A stretch of DNA of 6,161 nucleotides from an uncultured Bacilli bacterium (lineage in GTDB: Bacteria > Bacillota_I > Bacilli_A > RF39 > UBA660): contig CANQYR010000059.1 in NCBI GenBank assembly GCA_947628125.1, positions 1 through 6,161 of the forward strand, in the 5' to 3' direction. A program made the position numbers and the translations under genes. A model generated the notes under the pieces. It worked only from the letters and a program-made list of their open reading frames with translations, was not told where the DNA came from and searched no databases. Shown here piece after piece: positions 5,715-6,161 of this stretch; within the stretch, counting starts at the first letter, position 1, and each line of letters starts with the position of its first letter.

Positions 5715-5745
5715 AGAAAAACAAACCTACAAATTAGGTCTGTTT
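5715..5745 (-). terminator. Intrinsic terminator after the cupin remnant
   Basis: On the minus strand AAACAGACCT (5736-5745) pairs with AGGTTTGTTT (5719-5728) over 10 bp with one G-T wobble. The loop is 7 bases and the 3' arm runs into TTTTT (5717-5721). It lies about 10 bases past the cupin TAG stop, the normal place for that gene's terminator. Confidence 0.75.
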
Positions 5746-5754
5746 ATCAATTTT

Positions 5755-5958
5755 CTAATCACTTAATTTATCATATTCTTCATCAGTTACAGGTTCTAGC
5801 CATACATTTTCGGTTTCTTCACCTGGTACTTCGACAACTATATGACTAAACCAAGAATTTTTTCTTGCACCATGGAAGTGTTTCACATTGGCTGGTATTA
5901 CAACAATATCGCCTGGAGATAGTTTTTGTACTTTTTTTCCTTCTTCCATGTAGAAGGC
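5755..5958 (-). pseudogene. C-terminal half of a cupin-domain protein
   Basis: The sequence from about 5958 to the TAG at 5755-5757 encodes the end of a small cupin of the type often paired with carboxymuconolactone decarboxylase. AFYMEEGKK is followed by the second cupin motif, PGDIVVIPANVKHFHGARKN, with two His. WFSHIVVEVPG and LEPVTDEEYDKL then match the family's usual ending. The first cupin motif (H.H with a Glu, part of the metal site) and everything before it, probably 60 or more residues, are absent. An in-frame stop at 5986-5988 closes the frame upstream. The internal ATG at 5949 has no ribosome binding site. The remaining 64 residues cannot form a complete metal site, so I call it a truncated relic, probably left by a deletion that joined it to the gene ending at 5975. 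Confidence 0.7.
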
Positions 5959-5974
5959 TGGTATTTTGTCAAAT

Positions 5975-6160
5975 CTATTTTGAAACTAAAAAGTTCATTA
6001 TTAAATCAATTAATACATCTTTTTCTTTAGGATTAGATTCAGCAATAAGTAATGTAATTGCGACAAGTGTATTATTATCAATAACTGTCAATAGTTTTGG
6101 AAAATGTCTTGAATTTTTAAAAACATAAACGGGAAAATATTCTTGTAATTGTTTGTAATT
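5975..6160 (-). CDS. C-terminal 61 residues of an unidentified protein, 5' end outside window
   Basis: On the minus strand a frame is open from the right edge (first full codon at 6158-6160) to a TAG at 5975-5977. It contains EYFPVYVFKNSRHFPKLL, then NNTLVAITLLIAE, and ends DLIMNFLVSK. The mix of hydrophobic and charged residues looks like real protein. No motif is visible in this part and I cannot name the family. Its stop lies 17 bases before the first recognisable cupin codon, so it may be the gene on the other side of the deletion that removed the cupin N-terminus. It may itself be a fragment; the sequence beyond the edge would tell. Confidence 0.5.
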   Translation of the reverse strand, partial: NYKQLQEYFPVYVFKNSRHFPKLLTVIDNNTLVAITLLIAESNPKEKDVLIDLIMNFLVSK

Positions 6161-6161
6161 T

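Noticed and set aside
5865..6128. Plus-strand open frame of 87 codons
   Set aside because: Antisense to the cupin remnant and the edge gene, both of which read as real protein on the minus strand; no ribosome binding site.

Overview
The window is AT-rich chromosomal DNA of a Bacillota or Mollicutes-related bacterium. AGGAGG-type ribosome binding sites, near-consensus sigma-A promoters and hairpin-plus-T-run terminators all fit a low-GC Gram-positive lineage. Tryptophan is written TGG throughout, and the binding-protein gene ends in TGA at 3929-3931. This points to the standard bacterial code and away from a Mycoplasma-type code that reads TGA as Trp. I cannot name the species.

Left part (1-2763, minus strand). 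A surface or membrane protein with a signal peptide starts at 995 and runs off the left edge. It has its own promoter, which lies just beyond the terminator of the next unit. That unit is a two-gene operon: a 360-residue cytoplasmic coiled-coil protein (1681-2763) followed by a 196-residue protein (1080-1670). The ribosome binding site of the second gene overlaps the stop codon of the first. Neither is a family I can name. Both seem to contain degenerate helical repeats that look like mTERF repeats, which makes the pair the least explained unit here.

Middle (2764-5468). A divergent control region carries one promoter for each direction. A GGCATG-based palindrome and a second half-site 21 bp away surround the -35 of the rightward promoter. 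The rightward operon encodes a complete NMT1/THI5-like (nitrate/sulfonate/thiamine-precursor class) ABC importer: binding protein, ATPase, permease. Its genes overlap by 8 and 17 bp and end in a terminator hairpin that encloses the permease stop codon. The substrate is not evident from the sequence.

Right part (5469-6161, minus strand). This is a zone of gene decay. A strong promoter and perfect ribosome binding site lead into a roughly 50-codon gene broken by frameshifts. Next is the C-terminal half of a cupin protein lacking its first metal-binding motif but still followed by a good terminator. At the right edge is the last 61 codons of an unidentified gene. I see no RNA genes, insertion sequences or CRISPR arrays.
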